DNA of 64,000 bases from Agromyces flavus (lineage in GTDB: Bacteria; Actinomycetota; Actinomycetes; Actinomycetales; Microbacteriaceae). The notes below the pieces were generated by a model. It worked only from the letters and a program-made list of their open reading frames with translations. It was not told the DNA's origin and did no database searches. Position 1 is the first letter of the stretch. Each line of letters begins with the position of its first letter. This document shows positions 16,971-27,452 of the stretch, piece by piece. The translations under genes were made by a program, and so were the position numbers. Where the stretch lies: assembly GCF_900104685.1 (NCBI RefSeq), contig NZ_LT629755.1, positions 992,001 to 1,056,000 on the forward strand, in the 5' to 3' direction.

Positions 16971-19900
16971 CTAGCGGAGCGCTGCGATCGTGCGGATGGC
17001 GCTGCGGGCGAGGCGCACCTGGCGTTCGTAGGTCGCCGCGATCGCGATGAGGAGCGCACCGGCGATGCCGAGCCACAGCCACCACCACACGTCCTCGTAG
17101 AACGCGCTGAGGTACGGCCAGAGCTGCACGATCCCATGGACGAGGAGGACCGCGCCGCCGACGAGCAGCGGCGCCTGGAGTCTGAGGGCTGCGCCGACCG
17201 CGACCGCCGCGGCGGAGACCACGCCGAGCGCGACGAGTCGCCACAGTTCGGGTTCGGTCCAGTCGGCGACGAGGGCCGGCACCAGGAGCACGGCCAGGCC
17301 CGGACCGAGTGCGGGCCAACTGCCGAGTGTCCTGTCCCTCCTCAGTGCGAGGGAACCCGCGCTGATCAGTCCGATCGCGATCGGAACGGTCACCACGTCG
17401 AACGGATCGACGGTTCCGGCAGTGAGTGCGGGCATGCCGGTGACCACGAAGGCCCCGACGCTCGACCACCGTACGACCGGTCCGCCGATGGGCCGTGCGT
17501 CGCTGGCGGCATTGGCGATGTGGAGTACGGCCAGCGCGGACATCATGACCGCCGCGCGGATCAGTGCGTGGCGATCCTCCAGGATGGCGGCCAGCGTCGG
17601 GACGCACGCCGCGATCACCGAGGCGACGAAGGCCCACTCGGCCGCGACCGCGGGGCGGCTCTGCGTGCGGACCCACGCGACCGCCGCCGCGAGGCCCACG
17701 GCGAGCGCGATGAGCGGCCAGAACTCGATGATCAGCCGGCTGGGTTCGCCCAGCGCGACCGCGGTGCCGCGAACGAGGGCTGCGCCGGTGACCGCGACCC
17801 ACCCGGTACCGACTGTGAGCATGCGCACCGGCACGCCTCGGAAACGCTCCGGCAGGAAGAATCCCGCGAGGACGGCGACGGTTCCGGAAGAGACGAGGAC
17901 CAGCACTCGGAGCTCCGAGTCACCGGCCGTGGCGACGCTGGGCAGCACCGCGACGGCGGCCGCGGAAGCAAGCACGGCGCTCCGGCCGGCGGCGGTGCCG
18001 TCGACCGACGCGCGCCGCCACATGATCAGTGCGCCGGCGGCGAGCAGGGCCCCGGCGAGCGGGAGGGTGTACGACTCAACCTCGCGCACGTCCTGCTCGC
18101 CGATCCACGCCCAGACGCTGCCGATCGCGAGCACCAGCGTCAGCCAGGACAGGTGGCGCGTCGGCGAGGCGCCCCCGATCGGGTCGCCGTCGAGAGCTGC
18201 GATGAGGATCGGGACGGGTGCCAGGACGAGCAGGACGATCCACGGTTCGGCCGCGTCCGTCCGGGGGACCATGGTGCTGATGAGCGCGATGAGGGCGACC
18301 AGGCCGACGGCGCCGCTCCACGCCCAATGTGTCGTTTGATCGTGCGGCACGACGACGAGGGCGAGCACGGCGGCCAGCAGTGCCGCGGCGGCCATCCCGT
18401 ATCCCGCGCCGCCCGTTGGCCCGTACGCCGTCATGAGTCCGGCGCCCGCGAATCCCATCGAGACGGGCACGATGGCTGCGGCCGCGTGGCGGATGGGCAT
18501 GAGGTCGGATCGGATCCATGCCGCGCCGGAGCCGACGAGTACGGCGGCCGGGATCCAGTCGAGCGGCATGGGCGGCATGGCGGCGAGGAGGATGCTGCCG
18601 CCGAGGCCGGCTGCGAACGACGGGACGACGATCGCCAGGCGGTCGGTCCGTGGCATCCGCGGGAACGCCGCCGGCACAGCCACCAGGACGGAACCGGTCA
18701 GTGCGAGCAGGAACACTCCCGATCGCCACGGCTCCGGGAACGGCGTCTCCGCCACGATGGCCCATCCCGGCAGCGCGAACGCGGCGAGGATCACCATCGC
18801 GGTCGCCGCGACGGTATGGAGCGGCGCGGCGACGGCCGAGGTCGGATCGGACCATACCCGGCTCGCGAGCGCACGCCCGCCGAGGGCCGCCGCGACCACC
18901 ACGGGCACCGCCCACCACCACAGGTCGACACTCGCGTGCGAGAGGGCCCAGGCCGTGGCGGCCGAGGTCACTCCGAAGACGGCGAGCACCGCGGTGACTC
19001 CCGGCAGGGAGCGGACGGCGGGGAGCGCAGCGGCGACCAGCGCGACGATCGCCACGCCGAGGAGGATGCCCATGACCGCGAGGAGGGTGGGAGCCGCGAC
19101 GGCGGCGGCGCCGGCGCCGGTGAGCGCGAGCGCGGTGGGAACTGCGGCGAGCGGACGGAGTCGGCGCAGCAGGCCGAGCGCGATGACGGCGCCGACGGCG
19201 AGCGCGAGCGGTGCGATCACGGCGCCGAGGCGCAACTCGTCGAGGCCGAGCAGTTCGCCGGGCGAGCGTGGCGCAGTCGCATCGGCGCGCCATCCGGCCA
19301 TGGCCGCGGCGGGAAGGTCGGCTGCGAGTGCGGGAACCACGAGGATCGCCGGAAGTGCGGCGGCGGCAGCGACGACGGCGGCGGCGACGAAGGCGGCCAT
19401 CGCGTGGCGGCCGGGCGATCCGCCCGCACGCGTGAGCGCCGCAACGACGACGGCGACTCCGGCGGCGGATGCCGGGGCGATCCAGATCGCCTCGCCGCGA
19501 TCGAGCTCGAATGCGGCGCCGATGGCCGGCGCGAGCGCCGCGGCGACGCTCGCGGCGACGGCGGCGCCGAGCGTCCAGGCGTCGGTGGTGCGGGCGTCTC
19601 GCCACCGAGCCAGGAGGAGCGCGACCCACGACGCCGACGAGGCGAGCAGTGCACAGGTCGCGCCCCACGAGATCGTCGGGAGCGCCCAGGACGCGGCGAC
19701 CAGCGCGATCGCACCGCCGCCGAACCCGCCGGCCAGCATGATGGTGCGCTCCACCGTCGGCCGCACGAACTGGCCGATGGCGCCTGCGACCACGGCAGCC
19801 AGCCCGCCGAGCCAGGCCGCCGTGCCGACCTCGTCATCGGGTGACGCGCCGAACCCGAGGAGGAAGGCGCCGACCGGCGCGAGCGCCGCCGCGGCGAATC

Positions 19901-20714
19901 CCGGGACGCGCACGCGGCTCACCCAACGAGCGGCGGCCAGGATCGCCGAGACCACCAGCAGCGCGCCGCCCCAGTAGCCCAGTTCGTCGAGCCGCTCGGT
20001 CCCGAAGAGCTCGTTCGCGCGGACGATCCAGACGTCGAGCACGAGCAGCACGACCGCGACCGCCGCGACGCCCTCGGCCGTGCCTCCGAGACCCCGGGCA
20101 CGCAGTACCCACGCGAGCGCGAGCACGAGGACGCTCGCCGCGGCCGTGATGACGGATCGCACCTCGAGCGTCGCGACGAGGTAGGCGACGAGCAGGAACA
20201 CGATCGCGGCGACGGAGAGGAGGACGACGCCGAGGGTGAGCAGGAGCACCTGCACGCCGGACCGTCGGGGGCGCGTGCCGGCCGGCGCATGCGGTGGCGT
20301 GATCGCTTCAGGAGGGGGAGACGAGCCGCGGTCGGGGGCCGATGTCACCGGCACCGGCACCGGCGCGGGCATGGGTACGGGCACGGACGCGACCGATTCG
20401 GGAGCCACCGGTGGCAGCGGGGGCGGGGTCGGTGCGGCCGGGATGGGCTGCCGCCCATCGACCTCGGCTCGCGCCTGCGCGGCACGCATCGATCCGATCA
20501 CGGCCTGGCGCTCACGTTCGGCATCCCGGACGCGCACGCCCGCGGCGAATAGTTCTGCGGCGGCCGGCACGTCGAGCCGAAGCCCGCACACGTCGCAGCC
20601 CACCCGATGCAGCGGACTGAAGCAGGCCGGACAGAGCGTCGCATCGACCAGGTGCGCAGGGTCGCTCGGCCAGCGCCGCAGATCGGGTGCCGAAGGCGGG
20701 GACTGATCGGTCAT
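16971..20714 (-). CDS. Large polytopic membrane protein with N-terminal zinc ribbon (SCO7613 C-terminal-domain type)
   Basis: A 1247-residue protein. A short soluble start holds a four-cysteine zinc ribbon (C28, C31, C40, C43). A helical segment and a Pro/Val-rich linker (residues ~85-165) follow, then more than thirty hydrophobic segments continue to the C-terminus. This layout matches proteins named for the SCO7613 C-terminal domain in actinobacteria, whose function is unknown. The ATG at 20714 is supported by the zinc ribbon lying at the N-terminus; CAGAGT stands six bases before it, a near-match to the leaderless -10 pattern. It reads toward tRNA-Gly and is divergent from tRNA-Pro. Confidence 0.85.
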   Translation of the reverse strand: MTDQSPPSAPDLRRWPSDPAHLVDATLCPACFSPLHRVGCDVCGLRLDVPAAAELFAAGVRVRDAERERQAVIGSMRAAQARAEVDGRQPIPAAPTPPPLPPVAPESVASVPVPMPAPVPVPVTSAPDRGSSPPPEAITPPHAPAGTRPRRSGVQVLLLTLGVVLLSVAAIVFLLVAYLVATLEVRSVITAAASVLVLALAWVLRARGLGGTAEGVAAVAVVLLVLDVWIVRANELFGTERLDELGYWGGALLVVSAILAAARWVSRVRVPGFAAAALAPVGAFLLGFGASPDDEVGTAAWLGGLAAVVAGAIGQFVRPTVERTIMLAGGFGGGAIALVAASWALPTISWGATCALLASSASWVALLLARWRDARTTDAWTLGAAVAASVAAALAPAIGAAFELDRGEAIWIAPASAAGVAVVVAALTRAGGSPGRHAMAAFVAAAVVAAAAALPAILVVPALAADLPAAAMAGWRADATAPRSPGELLGLDELRLGAVIAPLALAVGAVIALGLLRRLRPLAAVPTALALTGAGAAAVAAPTLLAVMGILLGVAIVALVAAALPAVRSLPGVTAVLAVFGVTSAATAWALSHASVDLWWWAVPVVVAAALGGRALASRVWSDPTSAVAAPLHTVAATAMVILAAFALPGWAIVAETPFPEPWRSGVFLLALTGSVLVAVPAAFPRMPRTDRLAIVVPSFAAGLGGSILLAAMPPMPLDWIPAAVLVGSGAAWIRSDLMPIRHAAAAIVPVSMGFAGAGLMTAYGPTGGAGYGMAAAALLAAVLALVVVPHDQTTHWAWSGAVGLVALIALISTMVPRTDAAEPWIVLLVLAPVPILIAALDGDPIGGASPTRHLSWLTLVLAIGSVWAWIGEQDVREVESYTLPLAGALLAAGALIMWRRASVDGTAAGRSAVLASAAAVAVLPSVATAGDSELRVLVLVSSGTVAVLAGFFLPERFRGVPVRMLTVGTGWVAVTGAALVRGTAVALGEPSRLIIEFWPLIALAVGLAAAVAWVRTQSRPAVAAEWAFVASVIAACVPTLAAILEDRHALIRAAVMMSALAVLHIANAASDARPIGGPVVRWSSVGAFVVTGMPALTAGTVDPFDVVTVPIAIGLISAGSLALRRDRTLGSWPALGPGLAVLLVPALVADWTEPELWRLVALGVVSAAAVAVGAALRLQAPLLVGGAVLLVHGIVQLWPYLSAFYEDVWWWLWLGIAGALLIAIAATYERQVRLARSAIRTIAALR

Positions 20715-20904
20715 GCGCTCACTCTGGCACGCGCCGAACGCCGGATCCTCGGTGCGCACACGGAGTCTCCGTCCACAGGACGGTTGCGGACGGGTCGCGA
20801 CGCGGGGCGGCCGCGACGCGTGCAGTAGACTTTCCCGGGTCCATCCCGCGCATCGCGTGCTTCGGCGCGCCGACGCGCCGGACCGGCGAGTCAAGCCGGC
20901 GACT

Positions 20905-20979
20905 CGGGGCGTAGCTCAGCTTGGCTAGAGCGCCCGCTTTGGGAGCGGGAGGTCGCAGGTTCGAATCCTGTCGCCCCGA
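20905..20979 (+). tRNA. tRNA-Pro (anticodon UGG)
   Basis: A 75-base cloverleaf. The acceptor CGGGGCG pairs with CGCCCCG, the anticodon loop TTTGGGA reads UGG, and the T-arm is GGTTCGAATCC. The discriminator is A and CCA is not encoded. A TAGACT hexamer at 20826-20831 is a possible -10 element. Confidence 0.96.
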
Positions 20980-21030
20980 CGAGTCGCATCGGCTCGACCA
21001 CGTACTTCACACAACAGGAGAGACTTCCCC

Positions 21031-22506
21031 ATGCCGACCACTTCGGTTGAGAAGCTGAGCCCGACGCGCGCCAAGCTCACCATCTCGGTGACGCCCGAGG
21101 AGCTGAAGCCCAGCATCGCCCACGCCTACGAGCACATCGCCGAGCAGATCAACGTGCCCGGCTTCCGCAAGGGCAAGGTGCCCGCTCCGATCATCGACCA
21201 GCGGGTCGGCAAGGCCGCCGTGCTCGAGCACGCCGTCAACGAGGGTCTCGACAGCTTCTACCGTGCCGCGGTCGCCGAGCACGAGCTCCGCCCGCTCGGC
21301 CGCCCGTCGGCCGACATCGTCGAGTGGCCGAACGAGAAGGACTTCTCGGGCGACCTGCTCCTCGCCATCGAGGTCGACGTGCGCCCCGAGATCGAACTGC
21401 CCGACTACTCGGGCCTCGAGCTCACCGTCGACTCGGTCGAGGTCGGCGACGACGAGGTGGGCGAGGAGCTCGAGCGCCTCCGCAGCCGATTCGGCACCCT
21501 GATCACCGTCGACCGTCCCGCGAAGACCGGCGACTTCGTCACCCTCGACCTCGTGGCCACGATCGACGGCGCCGAGGTCGACACGGCCAGCGGCGTCTCG
21601 TACGAGATCGGCTCGGGCGAGCTGCTCGAGGGCATCGACGAGGCGCTCGAGTCGCTCACCGCGGGCGAGACCACGACCTTCGACTCGAAGCTGCTCGGCG
21701 GCGACCACCAGGGCGAGACCGCCGAGATCACGGTCACCGTCACTGCCGTGAAGGAGCGCGAGCTCCCCGAGGCCGACGACGACTTCGCGCAGATCGCGAG
21801 CGAGTTCGACACGCTCGACGAGCTCACGGCCAGCCTCAAGGAGCAGGTCGCCAAGAACAAGTCCTTCGGCCAGGGCACCCAGGCGCGCGACCTCCTCGTC
21901 GACAAGCTCCTCGAGCTGGTCGAGGTCCCCGTCGCCGACAGCGTGATCGAGGACGAGGTGCACCGCCACCTCGAGTCCGAGGGCCGTCTCGAGGACGACG
22001 AGCACCGCGCCGAGGTCACCGAGGCGAGCACCAAGGCGTTCCAGACCCAGATCATCCTCGACAAGATCGCCGAGGCCGAGAAGGTCCAGGTCTCGCAGGA
22101 GGAGCTCACGCAGTACCTCGTGCAGGGCGCCGCCCAGTACGGCATGGAACCGAACGAGTTCGTGCAGATCCTGAGCCAGAACGGCCAGATCCCCGCCATG
22201 GTGGGCGAGGTCGCCCGCAACAAGGCGCTCGCGATCGCACTCGGCAAGGCCAAGGTGGCGGATGCCGCCGGCAACGCCGTCGACCTGTCCGAGTTCACCG
22301 CCGTCGCCGATGAGGCCGCCGAGCCCGCCGCCGATGAGGCCGCCGCCGACGAGGCGACTGCCGACGAGAAGAAGCCGGCACGAAAGCGCACCACCAAGAA
22401 GGCCGCGGCAGAGGATGCCGACGAGGCTCCCGCGGCCGACGAGGCGCCGGTCGACGAGAAGAAGCCGGCCCGCAAGCGCACCGCCAAGAAGGCCGACGCC
22501 GAGTAA
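21031..22506 (+). CDS. tig: Trigger factor (ribosome-associated chaperone and peptidyl-prolyl isomerase)
   Basis: Binds nascent chains at the ribosome exit tunnel. The ribosome-binding signature GFRKGKVP is near residue 48, followed by the FKBP-like PPIase domain (around residues 155-240) and the helical C-terminal arms. Length is 491 residues. The ATG at 21031 follows ACAGGAGA. The last ~65 residues are an Ala/Glu/Lys/Arg-rich tail with two 30-residue repeats, beyond the chaperone fold. A 17-bp terminator follows. The position upstream of clpP1-clpP2-clpX is the conserved bacterial order linking folding and degradation. Confidence 0.97.
   Translation: MPTTSVEKLSPTRAKLTISVTPEELKPSIAHAYEHIAEQINVPGFRKGKVPAPIIDQRVGKAAVLEHAVNEGLDSFYRAAVAEHELRPLGRPSADIVEWPNEKDFSGDLLLAIEVDVRPEIELPDYSGLELTVDSVEVGDDEVGEELERLRSRFGTLITVDRPAKTGDFVTLDLVATIDGAEVDTASGVSYEIGSGELLEGIDEALESLTAGETTTFDSKLLGGDHQGETAEITVTVTAVKERELPEADDDFAQIASEFDTLDELTASLKEQVAKNKSFGQGTQARDLLVDKLLELVEVPVADSVIEDEVHRHLESEGRLEDDEHRAEVTEASTKAFQTQIILDKIAEAEKVQVSQEELTQYLVQGAAQYGMEPNEFVQILSQNGQIPAMVGEVARNKALAIALGKAKVADAAGNAVDLSEFTAVADEAAEPAADEAAADEATADEKKPARKRTTKKAAAEDADEAPAADEAPVDEKKPARKRTAKKADAE
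22363..22493 (+). repeat. Two tandem 90-bp repeats encoding the basic tail of trigger factor
   Basis: The segment encoding [14 protein letters not shown] occurs at 22363 and again at 22453, exactly 90 bp (30 codons) apart and with small differences. The sequence between is Ala/Asp/Glu-rich. Confidence 0.8.
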
Positions 22507-22524
22507 CCGGTACGTCGGACGACC

Positions 22525-22562
22525 ACGGACGGGGTCGGGCACCATTGCCCGACCCCGTCCGT
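22525..22562 (+). terminator. Terminator after tig
   Basis: A perfect 17-bp stem (22525-22541 with 22546-22562) with the loop CCAT, 18 bp past the tig stop, followed by a weak CGTCTTCG. Confidence 0.82.
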
Positions 22563-22587
22563 CGTCTTCGAGAGGATGAGGACACCC

Positions 22588-23094
22588 ATGGACGACTGGC
22601 AGCGCCGCGTCGACGAGGTCTGGGCGACGGCGGCCGAGATCGGCGAGGACGCGGTGATCGACCGCATCGATGCGCTGGCCGCGGAACTCCCCGTGGACGA
22701 CCCGCGCGGTCCGTTCGAGGCCGCCGGAGCGCGCGACTTCGCAGGCCTGGAGGCGGAGGCCGAGCCCCGATACCGCAGCGCGCTCGCACTGGGCCTCGCG
22801 GGCCGCGCCCGCGTCGAGGCGCAGATCCAGCTCGCGTCCACCGTGCGCAACCTCGGCCGACCCGCCGAGTCGCTCGAGCTCCTCGACGCGATCGGTGATT
22901 CCGCGGGCGAACTGGCCGACGCCGTCGCCGCCTTCCGTGCGCTCGCGCTCGCCACCCTCGGACGGCCGGATGCCGCGGCATCCGTCGCCCTCGTCGCCCT
23001 CGCACCGCACCTCGCCCAGTACGGTCGCGCGATCGACGCGTACGCGCGCGACGTGGTCCCGCCGGGCGTCGACGGCACTCGCAGGACCCCCTGA
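22588..23094 (+). CDS. Tetratricopeptide-like helical repeat protein
   Basis: A 168-residue, Ala-rich, all-helical protein. The phrases YRSALALGLAGRARVEAQIQLASTVRNLG and ESLELLDA..ALALATLGRPDAA have the spacing of tetratricopeptide repeats and match a small actinobacterial/Bacillus TPR family. Such proteins mediate protein-protein contacts; the partner is unknown. The ATG at 22588 has GAGGA five bases upstream; an ATG four codons earlier has no usable ribosome binding site. It sits between the tig terminator and the clpP promoter, so it is probably transcribed alone. Confidence 0.72.
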   Translation: MDDWQRRVDEVWATAAEIGEDAVIDRIDALAAELPVDDPRGPFEAAGARDFAGLEAEAEPRYRSALALGLAGRARVEAQIQLASTVRNLGRPAESLELLDAIGDSAGELADAVAAFRALALATLGRPDAAASVALVALAPHLAQYGRAIDAYARDVVPPGVDGTRRTP

Positions 23095-23118
23095 GGGGCG
23101 GCTCCGCGGCGCGGCATC

Positions 23119-23165
23119 CGCCGACGGCGAACAGCCCGGTTCACGCGCGTTCCAACGGATAGATT
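23119..23165 (+). promoter_or_regulatory. Putative ClgR operator and clpP1 promoter
   Basis: Positions 23119-23132 read CGC-N5-GCGAAC, which in reverse complement is an exact match to the actinobacterial ClgR consensus GTTCGC-N5-GCG. A TAGATT hexamer at 23160-23165 is a plausible -10, placing the operator around -40 to -55, where an activator would bind. ClgR is known to activate clpP1P2 in streptomycetes and corynebacteria; its action here is inferred. Confidence 0.5.
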
Positions 23166-23198
23166 CGTTGCAACGCCTAAGGAAACGGAGCGAAATCC

Positions 23199-23804
23199 AT
23201 GGCCGAACCGACACTGCAGCCCAGTGTGTTCGATCGACTGCTGAAGGACCGCATCATCTGGCTCGGCTCCGAGGTGCGCGACGACAACGCGAACGAGATC
23301 GCCGCGAAGCTGCTGCTCCTCGCCGCCGAGGACCCCAAGAAGGACATCTACCTCTACATCAACTCGCCCGGCGGCTCGATCACGGCGGGCATGGCCATCT
23401 ACGACACGATGCAGTTCGTCCCGAACGACATCGTCACCGTCGGCATCGGCATGGCCGCGTCGATGGGACAGCTCCTCCTGACCGCCGGCACCAAGGGCAA
23501 GCGGTACATCACCCCCAACGCGCGCGTCCTGCTGCACCAGCCGCACGGCGGCTTCGGCGGCACCGCGAGCGACATCCAGACGCAGGCGCAGCTCATCCTC
23601 GACATGAAGAAGCGCCTCGCCGAGATCACTGCGGCGCAGACCGGCAAGTCGGTCGAGCAGATCAACCGCGACGGCGACCGCGATCGCTGGTTCAGCGCGC
23701 ACGAGGCGCTCGAGTACGGCTTCGTCGATCACATCCGCGAGTCCGCGCTCGACGTGTCCGGCGGCGGCGGCACCGCCCCCGAGGTCGAAGACACCAAGGC
23801 CTGA
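23199..23804 (+). CDS. clpP1: ATP-dependent Clp protease proteolytic subunit 1
   Basis: Serine peptidase that forms the degradation chamber with ClpP2 and is fed by ClpX or ClpC. The catalytic triad is Ser88 (GMAASMGQ), His113 (LLHQPHGG) and Asp162 (GDRDRWF), with the spacing of Escherichia coli ClpP. Length is 201 residues. The start has GGAG upstream. It is 16 bp from clpP2 and clearly co-operonic. In actinobacteria ClpP1 and ClpP2 form mixed heptamer pairs. Expression is probably raised by ClgR through the site at 23119-23132. Confidence 0.97.
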   Translation: MAEPTLQPSVFDRLLKDRIIWLGSEVRDDNANEIAAKLLLLAAEDPKKDIYLYINSPGGSITAGMAIYDTMQFVPNDIVTVGIGMAASMGQLLLTAGTKGKRYITPNARVLLHQPHGGFGGTASDIQTQAQLILDMKKRLAEITAAQTGKSVEQINRDGDRDRWFSAHEALEYGFVDHIRESALDVSGGGGTAPEVEDTKA

Positions 23805-23820
23805 GAAAGAGAGAATGCGA

Positions 23821-24489
23821 ATGAACATCCCCGCTTTCGGCGGCGCCGCGTTCAGCGGCGTGTCCGCCCCGGGCTCGCGGTACATCCTCCCGAGCTTCGA
23901 GGAGCGCACGGCCTACGGCTACAAGCGCCAGGACCCTTACGCGAAGCTTTTCGAGGACCGCATCATCTTCCTCGGCGTGCAGGTCGACGACGCGTCGGCC
24001 GACGACATCATGGCGCAGCTGCTGGTCCTCGAGTCGATGGACCCCGACCGCGACATCATGATGTACATCAACTCGCCCGGCGGCTCGTTCACGGCCATGA
24101 CCGCGATCTACGACACGATGCAGTACATCCGTCCGCAGATCCAGACCGTCGTGCTCGGGCAGGCGGCGTCGGCGGCGGCCGTGATCGCCGCGGCCGGCAC
24201 GCCCGGCCGTCGTCTCGCGCTGCCGAACGCGCGCGTGCTGATCCACCAGCCGGCGATGGGCGAGGCCGGTCACGGCCAGGCGTCCGACATCGAGATCCAA
24301 GCCGCCGAGATCCTGCGCATGCGCACCTGGCTCGAGGAGACGCTCGCGAAGCACTCCAACCGCACCATGGAGCAGGTCAACGCCGATATCGACCGCGACA
24401 AGATCCTCTCGGCCGAGGAGGCCCGCGAGTACGGGCTCATCGACCAGGTGCTCACATCGCGCAAGACGCTGCCGGCGCTCGCGCGATAG
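23821..24489 (+). CDS. clpP2: ATP-dependent Clp protease proteolytic subunit 2
   Basis: Partner subunit of ClpP1. The triad is Ser117 (GQAASAAA), His142 (LIHQPAMG) and Asp193 (DIDRDKIL). It has an N-terminal extension relative to ClpP1 and the N-terminal loop RYILPSFEERT. Two in-frame ATGs lie at 23815 and 23821. The second has AGAGAG at a good distance and yields MNIPAFGG, so I prefer it; the first would be one base from that site. A hairpin terminator follows, so clpX needs its own promoter. Confidence 0.96.
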   Translation: MNIPAFGGAAFSGVSAPGSRYILPSFEERTAYGYKRQDPYAKLFEDRIIFLGVQVDDASADDIMAQLLVLESMDPDRDIMMYINSPGGSFTAMTAIYDTMQYIRPQIQTVVLGQAASAAAVIAAAGTPGRRLALPNARVLIHQPAMGEAGHGQASDIEIQAAEILRMRTWLEETLAKHSNRTMEQVNADIDRDKILSAEEAREYGLIDQVLTSRKTLPALAR

Positions 24490-24503
24490 CGCCCGACGGT
24501 TCG

Positions 24504-24540
24504 ACGAGGGGCGGGTGCGGATGACGCATCCGCCCCTCGT
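24504..24540 (+). terminator. Terminator between clpP2 and clpX
   Basis: A 16-bp stem (24504-24519 with 24525-24540), with one G-T pair and a 5-base loop, 14 bp past the clpP2 stop. Confidence 0.72.
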
Positions 24541-24632
24541 TCGTCGCGTTTCCGCCAAACCGTGGCGGATCGGCCCGACCGGGGCCGCATCGGGCTAGGC
24601 TCGGATCAGATTTCGTTGCGAGGGAGGACGCG

Positions 24633-25910
<1,278 letters not shown>

Positions 25911-25943
25911 CCGGCTCATCGCCACCGCATCGCGGGTCGACGC

Positions 25944-26228
25944 TCAGTCGAAGACGCGCAGCACCTGCCAGTGCCGACCGTCGTGTCCGACGTCGAACAC
26001 GTGCGTCTCGCCGTCGGCGGTGCTCGCCTGGAACCGCCAGCCGGTGATCGCGAGGGGCGGGCGGCCGGGAGCGACGTCGAGCCCGTCGAACGGGAGCCAC
26101 CAGTCGGCCGGCCCGACCAGGGGAGTGGGCGTGTCGTCGACGCGGAAGCGCCGCGCCCGCCACACGAGCCGCTCGGGTGCGCCCGTGGCACCGGTCCAGA
26201 CCTCGGCGGGCTCGAGGGTACGCGGCAT
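25944..26228 (-). CDS. Small DUF6504-like protein under a LexA-type box
   Basis: A 94-residue soluble protein. The segments GAPERLVWRARRFRVDD and the ending VFDVGHDGRHWQVLRVFD resemble DUF6504, a small family that I recall as often neighbouring the ImuB/DnaE2 mutagenic polymerases in actinobacteria; that link is from memory. No polymerase gene is present here. The ATG at 26228 has a perfect GGAGG; a GTG four codons upstream overlaps that site and is unlikely. A near-consensus SOS box lies 18 bp upstream, over the likely -10, so DNA-damage induction is predicted. It is convergent with clpX. Confidence 0.72.
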   Translation of the reverse strand: MPRTLEPAEVWTGATGAPERLVWRARRFRVDDTPTPLVGPADWWLPFDGLDVAPGRPPLAITGWRFQASTADGETHVFDVGHDGRHWQVLRVFD

Positions 26229-26245
26229 GCCGACCTCCACGTCAT

Positions 26246-26261
26246 TCGAAACTGTGTTCGA
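26246..26261 (-). promoter_or_regulatory. LexA (SOS) box
   Basis: TCGAAACTGTGTTCGA matches the Gram-positive SOS consensus TCGAAC-N4-GTTCGA at 11 of 12 defined positions. It abuts TATCAT on the minus strand (26262-26267), a fit to the TANNNT -10 pattern, so LexA bound here would block the promoter of the 25944-26228 gene. Confidence 0.78.
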
Positions 26262-26330
26262 ATGATAGCAGGGCAGCAGGCGGCCCGGCGGTGCCGGATC
26301 GAGCTCTGCGCGAGGCGGGTCGGTTGGGGC

Positions 26331-27452
26331 CTAGGCCAGGTCGTCGTCGCTGCGCGCGCCGAAGACGATCTCGTCCCAGCTCGGCATCGCGGCGCGACCC
26401 TTCTTCGCACGCGGCGCCTGGCTCGCGGCCTTGCCGCCCCACAGCGCACGGGCCGCGGCACCCACCGGACTCTCGGGCGCGGGAACGTCCTCGGCGGACG
26501 AAGACGCGGACCCGGACGGCGAGGCCGGAGCGGGTTCGGCGGCGGGCACGTCGGCGCGGATCGACGATGCGGGCGCGACCGGCGACGGCGGTGGCATCCG
26601 CTCGACCGAGCCGCTCGCCTCGCGCTCGCCCCGCCGACGCCGCAGCGCCTCGAGCAGGTCGGCGGTCTCGCCGCTCGGCGGCTCGGGCTCGTCGGCGCGC
26701 TTGATGGCCGCCCGTGCGACGGCCGGGCTGGACGCGGGAGCGGGTGCCGGCTGCTGGCGCGGCCCGACGAGATCGGGCTGCGGTGCGGTGTCGTCGTTCG
26801 CGACATCCGGGACGTCGAACGTGAAGGCCCCGCTGTCGAACCGGGACTGCTCGTCATCGGGCGCGACCGCGCGCAGGCGCGGGATCATGCCGCCGCGCAC
26901 CTCGCCGTGCCGGGAGAGGGTCATCGCGTCGGCGTTCTGCGGATGCAGCGCCTGCTTGCGGTGCTCGAACGACCACCGCGCGTCGTGGTCGATGCCGTCG
27001 GCCGTGAACTCGAGCTTGACCATCCAGCCGCGCTCCTCGTCCTTCCAGCTGGCCCACCGTTCGCCGTGGGCGCCGAGGCCGGCCAGGCGCTCGCGCACGA
27101 CCGTGCCGAACGACGCCGGCTCGTCGGAATCGCTGTGCTCGGCGGCATGCACGGGGACCGCGAGTGCCGAGGTGACCACGTGTTCGCGCTCGGCGATCAC
27201 CGGCCCCTCGAAGCGGCGGATGTAGTCGACGGACGCACCCGTCAGCTCGGCGACCTCTTCGGCCGACAGCCCGGAGCGGATGTGCGCCTGCACTTCGCGG
27301 GGCGACAGCTTCGGACCCGTCTCGGCCGGCGGCACCGCGTGACGGATGCGGGACTGCAGCACCTCGTCGATCTCGATCCGGAATCGCGCCCCGTCATCGG
27401 AGGCCGCGACGAGGGCGCCGTTCTCGACACCGATCACCTTCAGTTCCTGCAT
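26331..27452 (-). CDS. sepH: Septation protein SepH
   Basis: Actinobacterial cell-division protein that promotes FtsZ assembly (formerly DUF3071). The N-terminal MQELKVIGVENG is typical, followed by a helix-turn-helix-like region at residues ~50-85 (LSPREVQAHIRSGLSAEEVA) and the conserved GERWASWKDEERGWMVKLEF. The C-terminal half is a long disordered Ala/Pro/Ser/Glu-rich linker ending in a short conserved PSWDEIVFG motif. Length is 373 residues. The ATG at 27452 has GGAAGGG upstream. It is divergent from the DUF4193 gene. Confidence 0.93.
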   Translation of the reverse strand: MQELKVIGVENGALVAASDDGARFRIEIDEVLQSRIRHAVPPAETGPKLSPREVQAHIRSGLSAEEVAELTGASVDYIRRFEGPVIAEREHVVTSALAVPVHAAEHSDSDEPASFGTVVRERLAGLGAHGERWASWKDEERGWMVKLEFTADGIDHDARWSFEHRKQALHPQNADAMTLSRHGEVRGGMIPRLRAVAPDDEQSRFDSGAFTFDVPDVANDDTAPQPDLVGPRQQPAPAPASSPAVARAAIKRADEPEPPSGETADLLEALRRRRGEREASGSVERMPPPSPVAPASSIRADVPAAEPAPASPSGSASSSAEDVPAPESPVGAAARALWGGKAASQAPRAKKGRAAMPSWDEIVFGARSDDDLA

